DNA of 64,000 nt from Ianthella basta (GCA_964019415.1 OZ025868.1:15808578-15872577), one strand, 5' to 3'. Positions 44,639-57,286 are shown, counted from the first letter of the stretch. Made by a program: numbers and translations. The notes: generated from the sequence alone by a model not told the origin.

Positions 44639-47600
44639 TCAGCTAAGTCCAATGTACACCAGTGTACCCGACAGTGTCTTACACCATACGTATATCTGTG
44701 TGTACAGAATACACCAATACAAACCTCCTTCTTGTAGTTTCCTTAGCATGAAGGCAGCAAACTTGTTAATCTTTTTGTAGCTTGCCTTCTCAGAAGCAAT
44801 TCTGAACACTTCTGTCACCGTTTCCTCATCTGCATCCTCTTTGAGATAGTTCAAGAGGACGGTGTTACCTTCCTCCCTACTCTTTGAACAATGGATGTCA
44901 CTCGCAACACTCTCTGGAACTAGTTCCAAACCTCTCAGCTCAGCTGCAATTGCTTTGCAGTTCATTTCTTTGAGAAACCTCTCAGCATGTTTCTGAACAA
45001 CCTGCACAAGTGTGGCTGAACCACAAGAGAGATGTAAGTGGTGAAGCAGCCAGTAAAGCATGCGTGAGACCTAGGTAGGCTTGAACAAATAATAGTATGC
45101 TGATTAGAGCCTGAACCACACACAATCCAGTGCACAGCCCGAGCTAGTACAAGGCCCCAACACACCTTAGAGGATAGTCATGAGGGAAAGAAGTACGGAG
45201 ACACTCCGCACAACTCACCTTCACAGACAGGTGGACTCCTCTTTGTAGCAACTGCTCCTCCGCTCACAACTGGAGCAGAAGTGGGGACACTCACAGCCTC
45301 TACAATTCTTCCACTATCAGTCAAGTCACATCTAGCTACTGTCTTAGCCGGTGGATGGTCTTGAGTGTCACTCTCTGGGGACCGCTTCCTCTGCCAAGGC
45401 ACACCTGGAGGATGAGCAACAATTGGAGGTGATGACACATTACTTGGGCAAATAGATTACCAACTGAACACAGTCCTTGTACCTTCTTCATCTGATGTCC
45501 TCCTCCGCTTTGCCAATGGCCAACTCAGCTCTGCTGTCCTCTCAATGTGAACAGGAGACCTTGAGGAGCTGGCCAGCTGGGGAGAGACCTGACAGCATAA
45601 GAGAAACAAAAGAGATAAACAGAGGATGGGGAGGGGGATTAAAGGGGAGGGGGATTACAGGGGGGTGGGGGAAGGAAGAAAAGAGGAGGCAGCACAAACA
45701 CAAGCACACATGACAGGAGAGCAGCACTTGCCTCCTCCAGACAGCACACCACACAGCACCTTCACTCAACACACAACACTGCACACTTACCTGGTGAGCT
45801 CCTCCCAGTTCTGATACAATCTTGTCTGTTAGTTCATCAATAGTGTGTTTACTCTCAAAGTGACCCAAGACATCTAACAGGGTCTTCCAGGTCACACTGC
45901 TACCGTGCTCCAACCAGTAGCTTAGGGTCTCCAGATACCGATCTTCGTCATCTGGGAATTTCTCCCCAAGACCATTAAGTGTGCTTTTCTTCATGCCAAG
46001 AGCCAGTCCAACTCTCTTCCAGTGTCTCACTTGGATGTGAGGTAAGACATGTGTGACTACATCCCCAAGGTCAGGACGCTGGCCCAAGACCTGCTCCTTC
46101 ACCAACTGACTGTCATCAGCTGCATGTACTACAGTCTGTACACCTAGCAGTTTTAACACAGCCATCTTCACGGCTTCATGTCCACCTTGGCTGGGATCAC
46201 AGACCTTCTTCAGTGATGAAGAAATGGTGAAAAGCTCACCACAATAACTCAAAAACACTTCTCGTGGTATGTCCGCCCACACTCCTGAACGCCCACCTGC
46301 CCCCTCAATCAAAGCAGCTAGGTCATGGAGTTCAAACTGCCGAGCTAGGTCAAGAGGACTTAGACCATTTGGGAAGTTCTCATTGACTGTTTCCTTCAAC
46401 ACAGGGTGGGACAACAGCTTGGTAACGAATAAGGTGTGGTCCGTGGTACCATCTCGAATGCCACCTACGGCAAACCCCATTTCAAAGCATTTCAATGACA
46501 GCAGCGACAACTGCAAAGGATACAAGGCAATGTCATCTGGTATACCAAGCTGGTTTAAGAAGGTAACACCTTCACCTATACAGAAATAGTATTTGGCACT
46601 TTTTATAGCTGCAGGCATGGCACAGGCTTCAGAAGCAACTATTTCACTAAACTGGTCTTCTAGGAATACACTGTCTCCAGATATGGCACACAAACACAGC
46701 ACTTTGTGTGCATCAACCAGACCCTTAGTGATCAAGGTTGCTAAAGCACCCCTCAGCCCTTCTCTACTGCTCCCAATGCCACATGCCTCACAGAACTGGC
46801 TCAGTTTGCTGGCATAGCCACCAACAAAGCAGTGCTCAAGTGTAGACACCGAATGAGTGTCTCTGTCAGTGATAGCTCCACCTTTCACTGCATTCACATC
46901 ACATCCTCTGCCTACCAACACCTTAAACACTTCCACATGACCACCTACAGCTGCAGAATGCAGAACAGTCACTCCATCACTGTCCACTACATCAATAGGA
47001 CACCCTTCTGCCAACATGGCTTCAACAGTCTCCACATGTCCATTAAGGGCTGCTTGATGAAGTGGAGTCCCAAACCTACCAGCAACCACTGACTTGGTTG
47101 CACCAACTCTGATTAGTTCATCAACTGCTTCTGTTCTACCATTCTCAGCAGCATCATGGAGGGGAGTACGGCCATTTGCTTTCACTGCATTCACATCACA
47201 CCCTCTGCCTACCAACACCTTAATTACTTCAACATGACCACCTTGAGCTGCAAAATGCAGAACAGTCGCACCATTACTGTCCACTACATTAATAGGACAC
47301 CCTTCTACCGACATAGCTTCAACAGTCTCCACATGTCCATTAAGGGCTGCTTGATGAAGTGGAGTCCCACAATTACCAGCAACCACTGACTTGGTTGCAC
47401 CAAGTCTGATTAGTTCATGAACTGCTTCTGTTCTACCACGACCAGCAGCAGAGTGGAGGGGAGTACGGCCATCTGCTTTCACTGCATTCACATCACACCC
47501 TCTGCCTACCAACACCTTAATTACTTCAACATGACCACCTTGAGCTGCAAAATGCAGAACAGTCGCACAATTACTGTCCACTACATTAATAGGACACCCT

Positions 47601-48007
47601 TCTACCGACATAGCTTCAACAGTCTCCACATGTCCATTAAGGGCTGCTTGATGAAGTGGAGTACCAAAATTACCAGCAACCGCTGATTTGGTTGCACCAA
47701 GTCTGATTAGTTCTCGAACTGCCTTTGTCTGTCCCATTGCAGCAGCCCAGTGCAGTGGAGTGAGCCCTCTACCATCAACTGAGTCTACATCACATCCCCT
47801 CCTGATGAGGAGTCTCATTGTGGTCACATGACCACCCTTGGCTGCCCAATGCAATAAGGACTTCCCCTCATCATCCTTAGTGTCAATTGGGACACCTCTG
47901 TCTAACAGGTCTACAACAGTTTCTGTGTCACCAGTTCTGACAGCTCTAATTAATGCACGTTTGCTGACAGCCAATTGCTGAGCAGTTGCAGCAGGTGATT
48001 GGTCCAT
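44639..48007 (-). CDS. Gene D: ankyrin-death-CARD-like protein, 3'-truncated
   Basis: Exons 48007-45791, 45588-45483, 45404-45219 and 45015-44725 join in frame with the same intron positions as gene C (78- and 203-bp introns conserved). Exon 1 (739 residues) has the MDQSPAA start, three ATKS-type ankyrin triplets, the degenerate CFVGGYASKLSQFCEACG segment and a death domain (RPDLGDVV, HWKRVGLALGM, SWKT-like core). Exon 2 encodes the NLS-like basic patch and exon 4 the CARD-like domain (NCKAIAAELRGLELVPESV). Gene C's Schlafen exon is absent. The two terminal exons of gene C are also missing: downstream sequence runs into a MITE and then an (AC)n tract. Read-through of the last donor would stop at 44,639 after 28 extra residues, for 961 in total. 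The gene may be functional with a new C-terminus, or decaying. One ankyrin unit joins straight to the GGAITDRDTHS segment, showing an internal deletion compared with A and E. Confidence 0.72.
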
Positions 48008-48178
48008 CTGTATAGTTTGTAAGTCTCTTTACAGAGCAATAAAAGTATAAGAGAAGTAAGGGAAATGGATTCTCAAGTGAGGTAGAATTGAAATGTTCCA
48101 TGAACGCAACGGGTGATATTCAGAACACATGACCATGGATGTGTGTTATTGTCAACTATTTAAGATTACTGCAATTTC

Positions 48179-48537
48179 CCCTGCACCCCCTTATAAGCGC
48201 ATAACGTCTGTTAAGCGCACATTTCTTTACCAGATTTTCACCCTAACTGTTAGGCACATAGTGATTTCAGGGGTTCACCCCTTCTATTAGGCACATAAAA
48301 GGACTCCCTGGTAACCTAGCCACTTGCCTGAAGTGAAACAATGACTATAAGCTAGTAAAAATAATGCTTGAATGAGAACTCACTTACTGCGCTACGCGGC
48401 GGCCATCTTAACAGGACGTTTGCATATCATTATAATTTCTTGAACTATTCCTTTGTTAAGCACACATTCTTTATTAGGCGTATATTTTCTTCCTGCCAGA
48501 GCTTTAAGCGCATGCGCTTAACAACTGATCAGTAAGG
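48179..48537. mobile_element. Unclassified insertion/replacement in unit D upstream block
   Basis: Unit A and C sequence is interrupted after GCAATTTC and resumes at TAGCTTGTCTCAGTGG. The intervening 359 bp has several inverted AAGCGCA/TGCGCTT strings, suggesting an element with internal repeats. The original block between the two points is missing. Confidence 0.4.
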
Positions 48538-48714
48538 TAGCTTGTCTCAGTGGCTGGAGTGCTGCTGCTTAGAGGAGCATCTCACCAAAGGTAAGTACAA
48601 GTCAATAGCATGGTGTGCTGTCTGTTCACTTGGACATATAATGGTTCTTGTTGCGGAAACACTTATGCTATTCTTGTCTACAGTCATAAGAATACAGTTG
48701 AGGCATTCCTTCTA

Positions 48715-49270
48715 CCGTAAATATTCTAAGAAATTGTGAAAATTTGAGAGTTTTCAATTTTGACTTTTCGAAGTTTAGGAAAAAATACTTATGTTCATTT
48801 CATTCGCACCTTGCAAACATTAGAGACTCTTGCAAAATAGGAGGCACTCTCGGCCGCCATTTTCTGGAAGGTTCTGTGAGTAAAATGGCCACCACTGGCG
48901 CTTCCCTCGTCACCGTGTGGTGCAGTATTCACAGGAATCATGTCTAAAAGAAGAGGATTTCTTATGGGTCGGAAATGAACTTCCAGGACAGGAAAGCCAT
49001 AGCTGCCACATGCGTTACTTGTAGCGGCTAGCCAGTAGCTAACCTGAACCAGCTTTGGATATCTCTGAAGGCAACACTGCTTCGTTAGGTGTGTTTACCG
49101 TTATTAGTTTTCATAAGGTGTATCATGCAGTACCCCAGTAACTGTTGCTGAAATTAGAGGTCTATTCTAATTTTAGAGTCACCCAAGGATTCAAAATTTT
49201 AGAATGTTTCAAGGCAAAACCCTGGAAAGTTTGCAAAAATTTGAGTTTCAAATTTTTAGAATATTTACGG
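48715..49270. mobile_element. TA-flanked MITE, CCGTAAATATTCTA family
   Basis: 556 bp with termini CCGTAAATATTCTAAGAAAT and the complement of CCGTAAATATTCTAAAAATT. The unit A sequence CTTCTAATTCC at about 8,213 is the empty site, proving a TA duplication. Confidence 0.88.
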
Positions 49271-49627
49271 TAATTCCAGCCATATTCTATTTGAATGAGA
49301 ATTGTCACCACCTGCTGATCATGCAAAATGACAGAACTAATAGTAGTGGGTATAGTACTGACTATCACACCCAGTCTTGAGAACAAAATTGAAAAGTTCT
49401 ACTGTGCAATATAGCCGGTTTAGGGGAAACCTGCTGCCAAACAGCTGAAGCAGGTGTTTGATTCACTTGTCCCATTTATAGGATGATTCTCATGTATGGT
49501 CTGATAGACTTGTTATGTGAACACACACGCACACACATGACCATGTGTTCATATACGAACGCACAAAACAACGCATGGGTTGCCAAGAAACAGAAATGAA
49601 TAACTATATAGTGGAATGGCACAAAAT
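49271..49627. other. Shared upstream block (unit D)
   Basis: Continuation of the block homologous to 8,215-8,690 and 32,035-32,345 after the MITE; short AC tract near 49,522. Confidence 0.5.
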
Positions 49628-50241
49628 TGTGAGCGGATTTGAGAAAATGACCCACTTCGCGCAGTTTATCGATTTTGAGTTAGTGACACCGTGCTAAAGC
49701 AGAGTGGTTGGGCTCTCTATTACCCTTTGTTGCGCTTCGATAGCTGCTTCAGTTCCCGAGATATGCTTGCCTAAAATGTGAAATTACGTTAGGTGTTTGG
49801 CTAAAAAAAGGCGTTAAGAACATGGACTTCCGGTCACGGCACAAATGGTGGACAGTTGGGTTGGTCATAGTGGGAAGCGTATCTGCTTCGTCCTCAGCAC
49901 GGGAAGGTCTTCACGCTCGTCGGGAATGCTGGAGTAGTGTACGTATGTTGACTTCGAGCAAGGCCTGGTTGCCTTGAATAACGTGCGTATAGCTTTTTAC
50001 GCTTACATAACATGTTCGTATACGTGGCCCCCGATGGCCACCAGGTAAATTCGAAGTCTTCGTTTGAGCTTTAGAGAAGGAATTAAAGATCCAAACTTGG
50101 CCACAAGATAGGGACATTACCATAGATATGAATGATACCAAAATCCGTTTTTCGGTGAAATATCACCCGCATGATTGTTTTGACCCATATCTATTGTTTA
50201 CATATTGCGCAAAGTGGGTCGTTTTCTCAAATCCGCTCACA
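49628..50241. mobile_element. MITE with TGTGAGCGGATTTGAGAAAA termini
   Basis: Second, longer member of the family at 11,974-12,402. Inverted ends TGTGAGCGGATTTGAGAAAA and TTTTCTCAAATCCGCTCACA are exact complements. Confidence 0.8.
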
Positions 50242-50245
50242 TATT

Positions 50246-50448
50246 TTGCCAGATTGATAAAATTTTTGCATTTAGCGGAATTTACTGTGGCGGTTGGGCA
50301 AGCCCTTATGCCATAATGATATTCATAGCAAAACTGCTAACCGGAACAGGCAAGAGCTGATGTAGTCTCGTTCCCAGCCCTAGAGCTGATGATGAACTGT
50401 GGCTGCGGAGTAGACATGCTGTTGTTTGATGATATCTGGACTATTATC
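50246..50448. mobile_element. Fragment of CCGTATGGCCGG-family MITE
   Basis: Matches 9,710-9,870 (CATAATGATATTCATAGCAA, CTGTTGTTTGA) directly beside the preceding MITE; both termini are lost. Confidence 0.6.
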
Positions 50449-50639
50449 ATATATTACAGTCACTGCCAAATTAGTATGCATGTGTTGCTGCTTTTGATGC
50501 AGTGATGAGAAGCAAGCTGTACTCTGATGACTGTTCTGCGCATAGCAGCATCAGTGTACATTATGCAGTTTGTTTGTTCCATCCTCCAACACCACACAGA
50601 GCGGGAGCCGAATGCCTTTCCTGCCCACTCTGAAGGCAG

Positions 50640-51155
50640 ACCCCCACTGACCCACTGACCCCCCTCCACTTCGCTCTCTAGTACCATTACTTTGAAACAA
50701 CATTATATTATGGTATAACCTACAACTCTAATTGCTCTACGTCATTAACAGTTGTGTCTTGCTGAAGAAAGTATCAGTGTAAAAGCCTCGGATGGCATTT
50801 AATCAGCGACCAAGGGGCTATGGCTGGCTAAAAGAAAGCCAGTATTCCTCTTCTACCCTTATGGGAAACTGGGTGGAGGATCGAACAGTTTGATGGTGAC
50901 GGGAAGGAACTACGGAGACGGAAGCCACTGCCTTCGCAAGTGAGTCTGGTATACATGTATCATAAAAGGGTATTTTTCAGATGACTTGTATGTAATCGTA
51001 TGTGAGCGTATTGTGAGCTTGTGATCAGATAGCACTGCCCCCTCTCCTCCACTCTTCAGTACAACCACTACTTTGAGACAACATATGGTGTGGCTTATAA
51101 TTCACCATCCACCCATCTCTCTCAGAAGATGAATTACTCCACAAGTGAGTGGCAC
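50640..51155 (+). pseudogene. Two diverged copies of one small exon
   Basis: At 51,058-51,150, after CCACTCTTCAG, an open segment reads YNHYFETTYGVAYNSPSTHL then SQKMNYST, followed by ACAA|GTGAGTGG. At 50,682-50,745 a related stretch follows CTCTCTAG (Y.YFETT-like) but is degraded. No neighbouring exon is recognised and the parent gene is unknown. Confidence 0.4.
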
Positions 51156-51599
51156 CTTGTATAGTGCAGAGGTGCCTCGGATGGCAGGCACCAAATAGGT
51201 GTTTTGCTGCCTGTGCTATACATGTAGATTCAGATTAGAAAGTCCATGAAGAAGTGACATAAAACGGCATACAGCCTGGACTCAACTGTGGCAGAAATGG
51301 TAGCAGAAACAGTTAATTGAAGATGCTCTGTTGCACTGGAATTTCAGAAATCAGACAACTGTCATGGTCAGTGCTATAATATGAAAGATCAAGCAGGTCA
51401 GGTCAGGTCAGGTGTAAAGTTAGTGCTGCAGCTATAGGTCCAGGATATCTGCTCTATAGAGGCCAGAGCTGATATACACCACTACATGGCCACACTTTGA
51501 ACCTGGTTGCTCAAGATGCATGCAACAGGAGTCTGAAAATAATGGGAGGAGATGCTCTTGATACAGTCTATTAGATAACCAAATTGATCAAGAAATCAC

Positions 51600-52720
51600 C
51601 TATATAAGTGTGATGTCATTCCCTAGAAAGTGAAGGATGATGTCACTGCTGGATCCCCAGGAATATATTTTCTGTCTCCAAAGCGATGGACTGTCAGGAC
51701 TCAGGGCTGAAGTACCAACCATTGCAGAGAATTATCAAGCACTTCAGATGACACATGGGATGTTGTTATGGGGGCTACTAGAGATTCAGAGATGCTTGAG
51801 AGCACAAATTGGCAGAGTTGCTGCACAGACAATAAAGTTTGTGAGTTTCTTTAGAATATTTAGAGAGATTTTCAACATGCATGGCTGTCAAATCTATTTT
51901 GCTCGTTGCATTTCAGCATGTGGAGGTCAATTCCCATCTCTTTAACACTTACAACTTTTCAATGTAGTCACTTGGATGAGTGCTTTTATCTATCCTGGGA
52001 CTATGTGGAGGGAAGACGGTCCATGTTTGATGTGTCATTCACTACTCTCCCCAGACAAAGGAGGTACCCCACAGGTTTGTACGTAGATGCATGGTGAAGG
52101 TGCACCCACAAATCCTAGAACAGCAAAGGATTACTACTGGAGGATCTATTTGGAGTGAACTGATTGATCACTTTAGTACTCAGAAATAAGTCTGAACAGA
52201 AGGGTTTACAGACACGACAGGTGACAGCCCTAACCATCCCGGCCAGCAAACAACCGTAACAGTCAGAAGCACTAAAGGAGGTCATAGCATTCTATGGGAC
52301 TGATTTTCAGAGTAACGACCAGTATACCGTCTGCACACACCTCTATATAACATGTTGACATTCCGGGAGGGACACCTCTTTGCCGGATTTACAGTCAACA
52401 GTTTCCTACTTGAAATCCTTGTTCACTGCACATAAGAAATACTTCAAGAAGGTCAAGTTGACTCTGGTAATGCCTGCAACTAAAGCTCAGAATGAGAGAA
52501 GCTTTAGTGCACTTCGCACTCTTAAAATGTGGTAGCGTACAACAATCAGTCAAGTGCAGCTCAACTGGTGTGTGATTCTACACGTCCATCAGGAAAGAGC
52601 AAATACGGTGCCTGGGCTTAGTGTAACTAATGAATTTGTAACCCACAGTGACAACAGAAAGTATATGTTTGGACAATTCAAGTGCATACTTTCATAGTTC
52701 GTACCAGTGTTCTGGACTGA
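51600..52720 (+). pseudogene. hAT-type transposase remnant
   Basis: The plus strand at 52,465-52,560 reads LVMPATKAQNERSFSALRTL, a match to the hAT C-terminal dimerisation region (PATNA.SERSFSALR), followed after a stop by RTTISQVQLN. Upstream open stretches (51,637-51,945) are compatible with earlier hAT regions but weak. No termini were found. A dead copy. Confidence 0.65.
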
Positions 52721-52912
52721 TTTCAAATTCATGGTTTAGTTGTTTATTGGAGCACCATTATTGTGACTTATAGTCACCATCCATGGTCATGCATGGCCAG
52801 CCAGCACGAGTGTGCCTAAGTTAACATTAGTCTATGACTTGGATAAAAATATAGGTTAAGGTTCAAAATCTTTGGGTAGTGAAGTCCCCAAAGCCACATA
52901 TGCATCTAGCTA

Positions 52913-53091
52913 CAGTCGATTTCAGGACGGTTGGCCAAAATGGCAAATGGCAGAACAACCAAATGACGTGACATCACTATTAGTTTAACTGATTGCCATT
53001 ATGTCACTCCTATATTGTACAGTATTGCCATTTGCTATGACGTCACGCCATTTGCCATTTACTTTTTGGACAACCTTTCTGAAATCAGCTG
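52913..53091. mobile_element. TA-flanked MITE, CAGTCGATTTCAGGA family
   Basis: 179 bp; ends CAGTCGATTTCAGGACGGTT and CAACCTTTCTGAAATCAGCTG are near-complements over about 40 bp; TA on both sides. Confidence 0.85.
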
Positions 53092-53545
53092 TACACCCTT
53101 AAGGAAAAGTCTGCGAGTTGCTGTTTACAGCATTGATCTTTCTGACATGCACTCCATGGGTATATAGTGGAGAGAGGTGTAAAGTGGGGTGGAATGTCAC
53201 TCTGCACGCCCTCCTTCCCACATGCAGTGTCAGGGTGTAGTGCTGTTTGTGATAGAAGCGTTCCAAAAGTGTGAAATTTGAGTCCTTTGTTCTATGGCCA
53301 TACACACAAACATGCATGCACACAAACACAAACACATTCACACACAGAGCACAACAGATGAAATAGCACAACTGAATTCACTAAAAGACGGTCATTTCAG
53401 TATACTAAATTGTATGATGCCTTTAAACTTGTTCAATATACCTAGCAGAGTCACTTGTACCAAAGTGGTTAAGCTCGAGGTTACATAGCTAGCTACTTGA
53501 GGTACACCCCACACGCACGCAGGTCTATGTCATTTCAAGCACGTT

Positions 53546-54992
53546 CACAGGGTAGTTATACCTGGAAACCGCTAACATGGCCGCTAAATTTGCACCTTTT
53601 TAAAACATTATATTTTCGCTCTCTGAATTATTCTACGAAAAACGAATGGCAGGAGAAGGAAGTATGATCTTAGCTTTATCAGAAAAGTCAGTCAGCGCAA
53701 TGGAGAAAGCTTGGATAAAGATGTTTGAAGGTGTTGAAAATGGCATACTCGCCGACATTCAGAGCAAAACCGGCATATCTAGACGACGCCTGAAACACAC
53801 GTAGCTGCGCTGGTTAGGTGTAGGGGAATGTAAAGTTTCAGAATCGACTGAGAACTGGGCATATATGCATCTGTTCGCAGAGACAATAAAGAAAAACACC
53901 TTTTTGGTAGTAATTTTGTCACAATTCGCACGTTCAAATGCTATTTTCTCGAAAAGAGACTACAGCACACTTCTGTTCTCAGTCGAATATGAAGGTATAT
54001 TTACTACTAAACACGATGATGTGCAGCACACTCACCAAGATGGGGCTCTAAGTATGCCGGTTTTTTATACAAAATTTCCTGAACAACAAACCGGCCATTG
54101 TGATGACGTCAACAAACGTCACTTACGTTATCGACTAGCAATGTGTTAAAGGAAAGTTAGGACGCCGCTCGTCAACCGAAGTGCAGCAGATCGAGAACAG
54201 TATCTGCTATTGTTGTCAGGCCCACAGAACTGGAAGAGTATGATTTAGTAAAGGTACGTTGGGGTGCATCCATGTGTGCCACATTTCACGCTGCCTAAGT
54301 CACCGCAAAGCTTCAATTCACGCGTTGTCTCCCTCCACGCGCTGTCTCCCTCCACGCGCTGCCTAACTCCACACGCAGCCCCAGTCCACACGCTGTTTTA
54401 GTCCATGCGCTGTCTCACTTCACACACTGCCTCATTCCGTACGCGACCTCACTCAACGCACTGCCTCTCTCCGCGCGCTGTCTCACTCTACGTGCTACGT
54501 ACGTAGCTAATTTAACACAGTCTCATTCGACGCGCTGCTTCGCTCCACGAACATTTTCTCATTACACACGCTGTCTCGCTCTACACATACTCAGTACCAA
54601 CTTGATTTATGCTGTAGACTAATACTGGAATACAGAGAATAACTTCATTGGGCAAAGACTCTTGTGTGAGAACTGTAGCAAGTGCTTATCTGCTATGCAA
54701 GCACTCTAGCATAGGGCTAGTCTGTTGTGTGAGTACTTCGAAGTGCTGGTGTGTTGTATAAGCACTCTAGCTGAGTTTTGGTCTATTGTATGAGCACTCT
54801 AGTGGAGTGCTGGTCTGTTGTGTGAGCACTCTAGCTGAGTGCTGGTTTGACGCGTAAGCTCTAGCTTAGTGATGTCAGTGATGTCATTCGTGACATCACT
54901 AAGTTTCTCCCTCCGAAACTGTTAATGAAAGGAATTTAGCGGTTATCCACACCTTTCACCTAAAGTACAGGTTTCCTGGTATAACTACCCTG
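53546..54992. mobile_element. TIR element, CACAGGGTAGTTATACC family, with internal tandem repeats
   Basis: Ends CACAGGGTAGTTATACCTGG and the complement of CACAGGGTAGTTATACCAGG are about 23-25 bp long. The 1.45-kb interior has a degenerate array of about 19 bp (CTCCACGCGCTGTCTC-like, 54,310-54,560) and a second of about 36 bp (GCACTCTAGCTGAGTGCTGG, 54,690-54,870). Open frames are short. Confidence 0.7.
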
Positions 54993-55428
54993 TGTTTGCT
55001 AGCCGTTTTAGCTGCAAGGCCAAGGGCAGAGGAAGACTGTTTGAAAGCGACTGCCCCATCCTCTTTGATACTGTGTTCAGATTCACTGGCCAACAACAGT
55101 TCAAAGGCAAATTCCCAACTCACTGTATCCGATGTACGTAGCTAAGATGACACATGGCATGCAATAAACAGGTTGCTCTGCCTCACGTACGTTCTGGTAT
55201 ATAATGCCCAAGCGGACGCGGACGTACAACACTAGAGCGCATACAATGTCATACAATAGCAACAGTTATGTCGTGTGTAACCTAGAGTAACTAGCTAGCA
55301 TGATATGCACCACACGTACAATTGAATGCACACATTCTAAAGATCGTGTACGCCATGCACAGTTTCACTCCTTACTTCTTCCTCTTTGCATGGTCTGTCA
55401 AATCCACGTGCACAGAATAAGCGTCCTG

Positions 55429-55689
55429 CTACCCTGCCCGTGTACACGTATTGCTTCGATTTAATTCGCTGACGCTCGCGCACAGTGCGCGCGGGGTACA
55501 TATCCACAAAATAACTGCGCTGCCCTGGTCAACCTCCAGCACAAACTGCAGCTGTACGACGCGAATCTCAAACGCCAGAAACACTTCACTCCGCCCTTCT
55601 AGTCTGCAGCTGCTAATGGATGTTTGTCGACTTCCCAGCGCGGCCACGTGCAGAGCGCGCGACTCCATCCCAAAAATGAAAATCGCCAA
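55429..55689 (-). other. Unrecognised 86-codon open frame, unit E
   Basis: Reads FEIRVVQLQFVLEVDQGSAV in mid-frame. The homologous stretch at 1-130 is too diverged to stay open. It lies just 3' of the SIK tail copy, so it may be an extension of that gene or chance. Confidence 0.25.
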
Positions 55690-55774
55690 ATATTAGTAGC
55701 CACACTACTGCCAGTCGTCACGTGCAACATGCATAAATTAAGTATCACAGACTGACGTCACTGTAATGGGGCTA

Positions 55775-56055
55775 CATAGTTGAGCACTGTGCTGTTGTAC
55801 TGTACGAGGAACTCGCTTGGGGACACACCGTGGTGGGAGAGGCCGATGTTAGTCAGCACAGCATCCAGCTGGTTGCAAGCAGCTGACAGATATGCCTCAG
55901 TGGAGGGAGGGGCTGGGGAGGAGGGGGAGGGGAAAGTGGGTAACCTGCTAATAAAGAAGTACTGTAGGGTCAAGATGATAAAAAGAAGAGGCTGTGTGAC
56001 TCTAACTAGACACCTATCCAGTACTGTTGTGGCACATTCACATTGGCTTTCCTAA

Positions 56056-56105
<50 letters not shown>

Positions 56106-56340
56106 CTAGCACAGGTCAGAGAGGTTGCCACTGAAATGGGAGACTCCTGCCACAATCCCCTAAACCTCCCACACCAGACATTAGACTGTGGACACTCTGG
56201 GGGTCCACTTGAGTCAAGTTCATCACTGGCTTGTATGTGGTGCATGACTGAGGCAGCCGACCATACTGTTTCTGCATCACATGAAGTTTATGGAAATCTT
56301 CCTTGATCTGACGCTTGCTCCCACTGCAATGGAATAATTA
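55775..56340 (-). pseudogene. SIK-like 3' exons, unit E
   Basis: The tail exon (55,912 to a TAG/TGA region near 55,762) reads NQLDAVLTNIGLSHHGVSPS and EFLVQYNSTVLNYVAPLQ with a changed end relative to unit D. Upstream, 56,330-56,115 reads KRQIKEDFHKLHVMQKQYGR, SCTTYKPVMNLTQVDPQSVH and SLMSGVGGLG, then loses frame compared with 39.6 kb. The two are separated by an (AC)n tract. Confidence 0.5.
56059..56102. repeat. (AC)n microsatellite
   Basis: 22 AC units between two SIK exon remnants. Confidence 0.95.
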
Positions 56341-56548
56341 AAATGACTTAGACCATTCACTCCTCAATCCACTGTGTCACCATTCACAGACAACACCGCA
56401 CACACACATCTTGACACGCACTGAAAACATTTAGTAATGCCTGACACACCATTGAGACATCCTCACCCATACACATCCTGGACGCTCCCTTGACACACCC
56501 CAGAAACGTTCTCACACACACCCTAGACACGGTCCCCGACACATCCAC

Positions 56549-56710
56549 CTGGTGCCTCCATGTTGCTCTGACCATGTACTGGGTTCCCATTAGTCACTGC
56601 AGAGGCTGGACCAGTAGCATGGGGAGGGGACTGGGCATGGGAGGAATGGTATGGAGGTGGTGTGAGTACAAGGGAGTCAATGAAAGGGAACACACTGCTC
56701 CAGTACACCA
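56549..56710 (-). pseudogene. Q/P-rich SIK-like exon, unit E, internally deleted
   Basis: Same ends as the 324-nt copies but 162 nt long; the LQHQLQQLNISQ core is missing by a frame-preserving deletion. Confidence 0.5.
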
Positions 56711-57286
56711 CTGTCACACACCACACACACCTTCAGGGACCAAAGGGGGAGGAGTCCACAGGAGAGACCCAAAACAGGGACTGCAAACAAGGTGAGTCAT
56801 TGGGGGTGGGCCCAGGGTGAGGAGGAGGGATCAGCTGAGGAAGTCGCCAAGGGGGTGGGGTCATCAAACAGATGAGTGACTGTAAAGGAAATGGTTTCAG
56901 GGGTACGTCAAATGGTTACTTCAACTGCCTAAGTCTACTCAGTTATCTACAGTGAGGAAGTGGAGGGATCATCATGGAGCAGTTCATCTCATGTGTGCAC
57001 ATGTCCACACAAACATACACCTTCAGTGAAGACCACTGGAGGACTCGACAGAGTGGGGGCAGGAGTCCACAGGTAGACACATGGGAACATAAGGGTGCAG
57101 TCATGTGACTGTCAGCTGACACAGGAGTGTGATATGTCTAAAGGTGGAAAGCTCTATAAGGGAGGGGTCCTCAGAAGGTGGGTTCAAGGGGGTGGGGCAT
57201 CATGAAGAGTGGGAGGGATACCTAAAGTAAAGGACATGTAGTAATAGGATTACCCTATTTCATTCCACCTCCAGGAAGCACACAAC

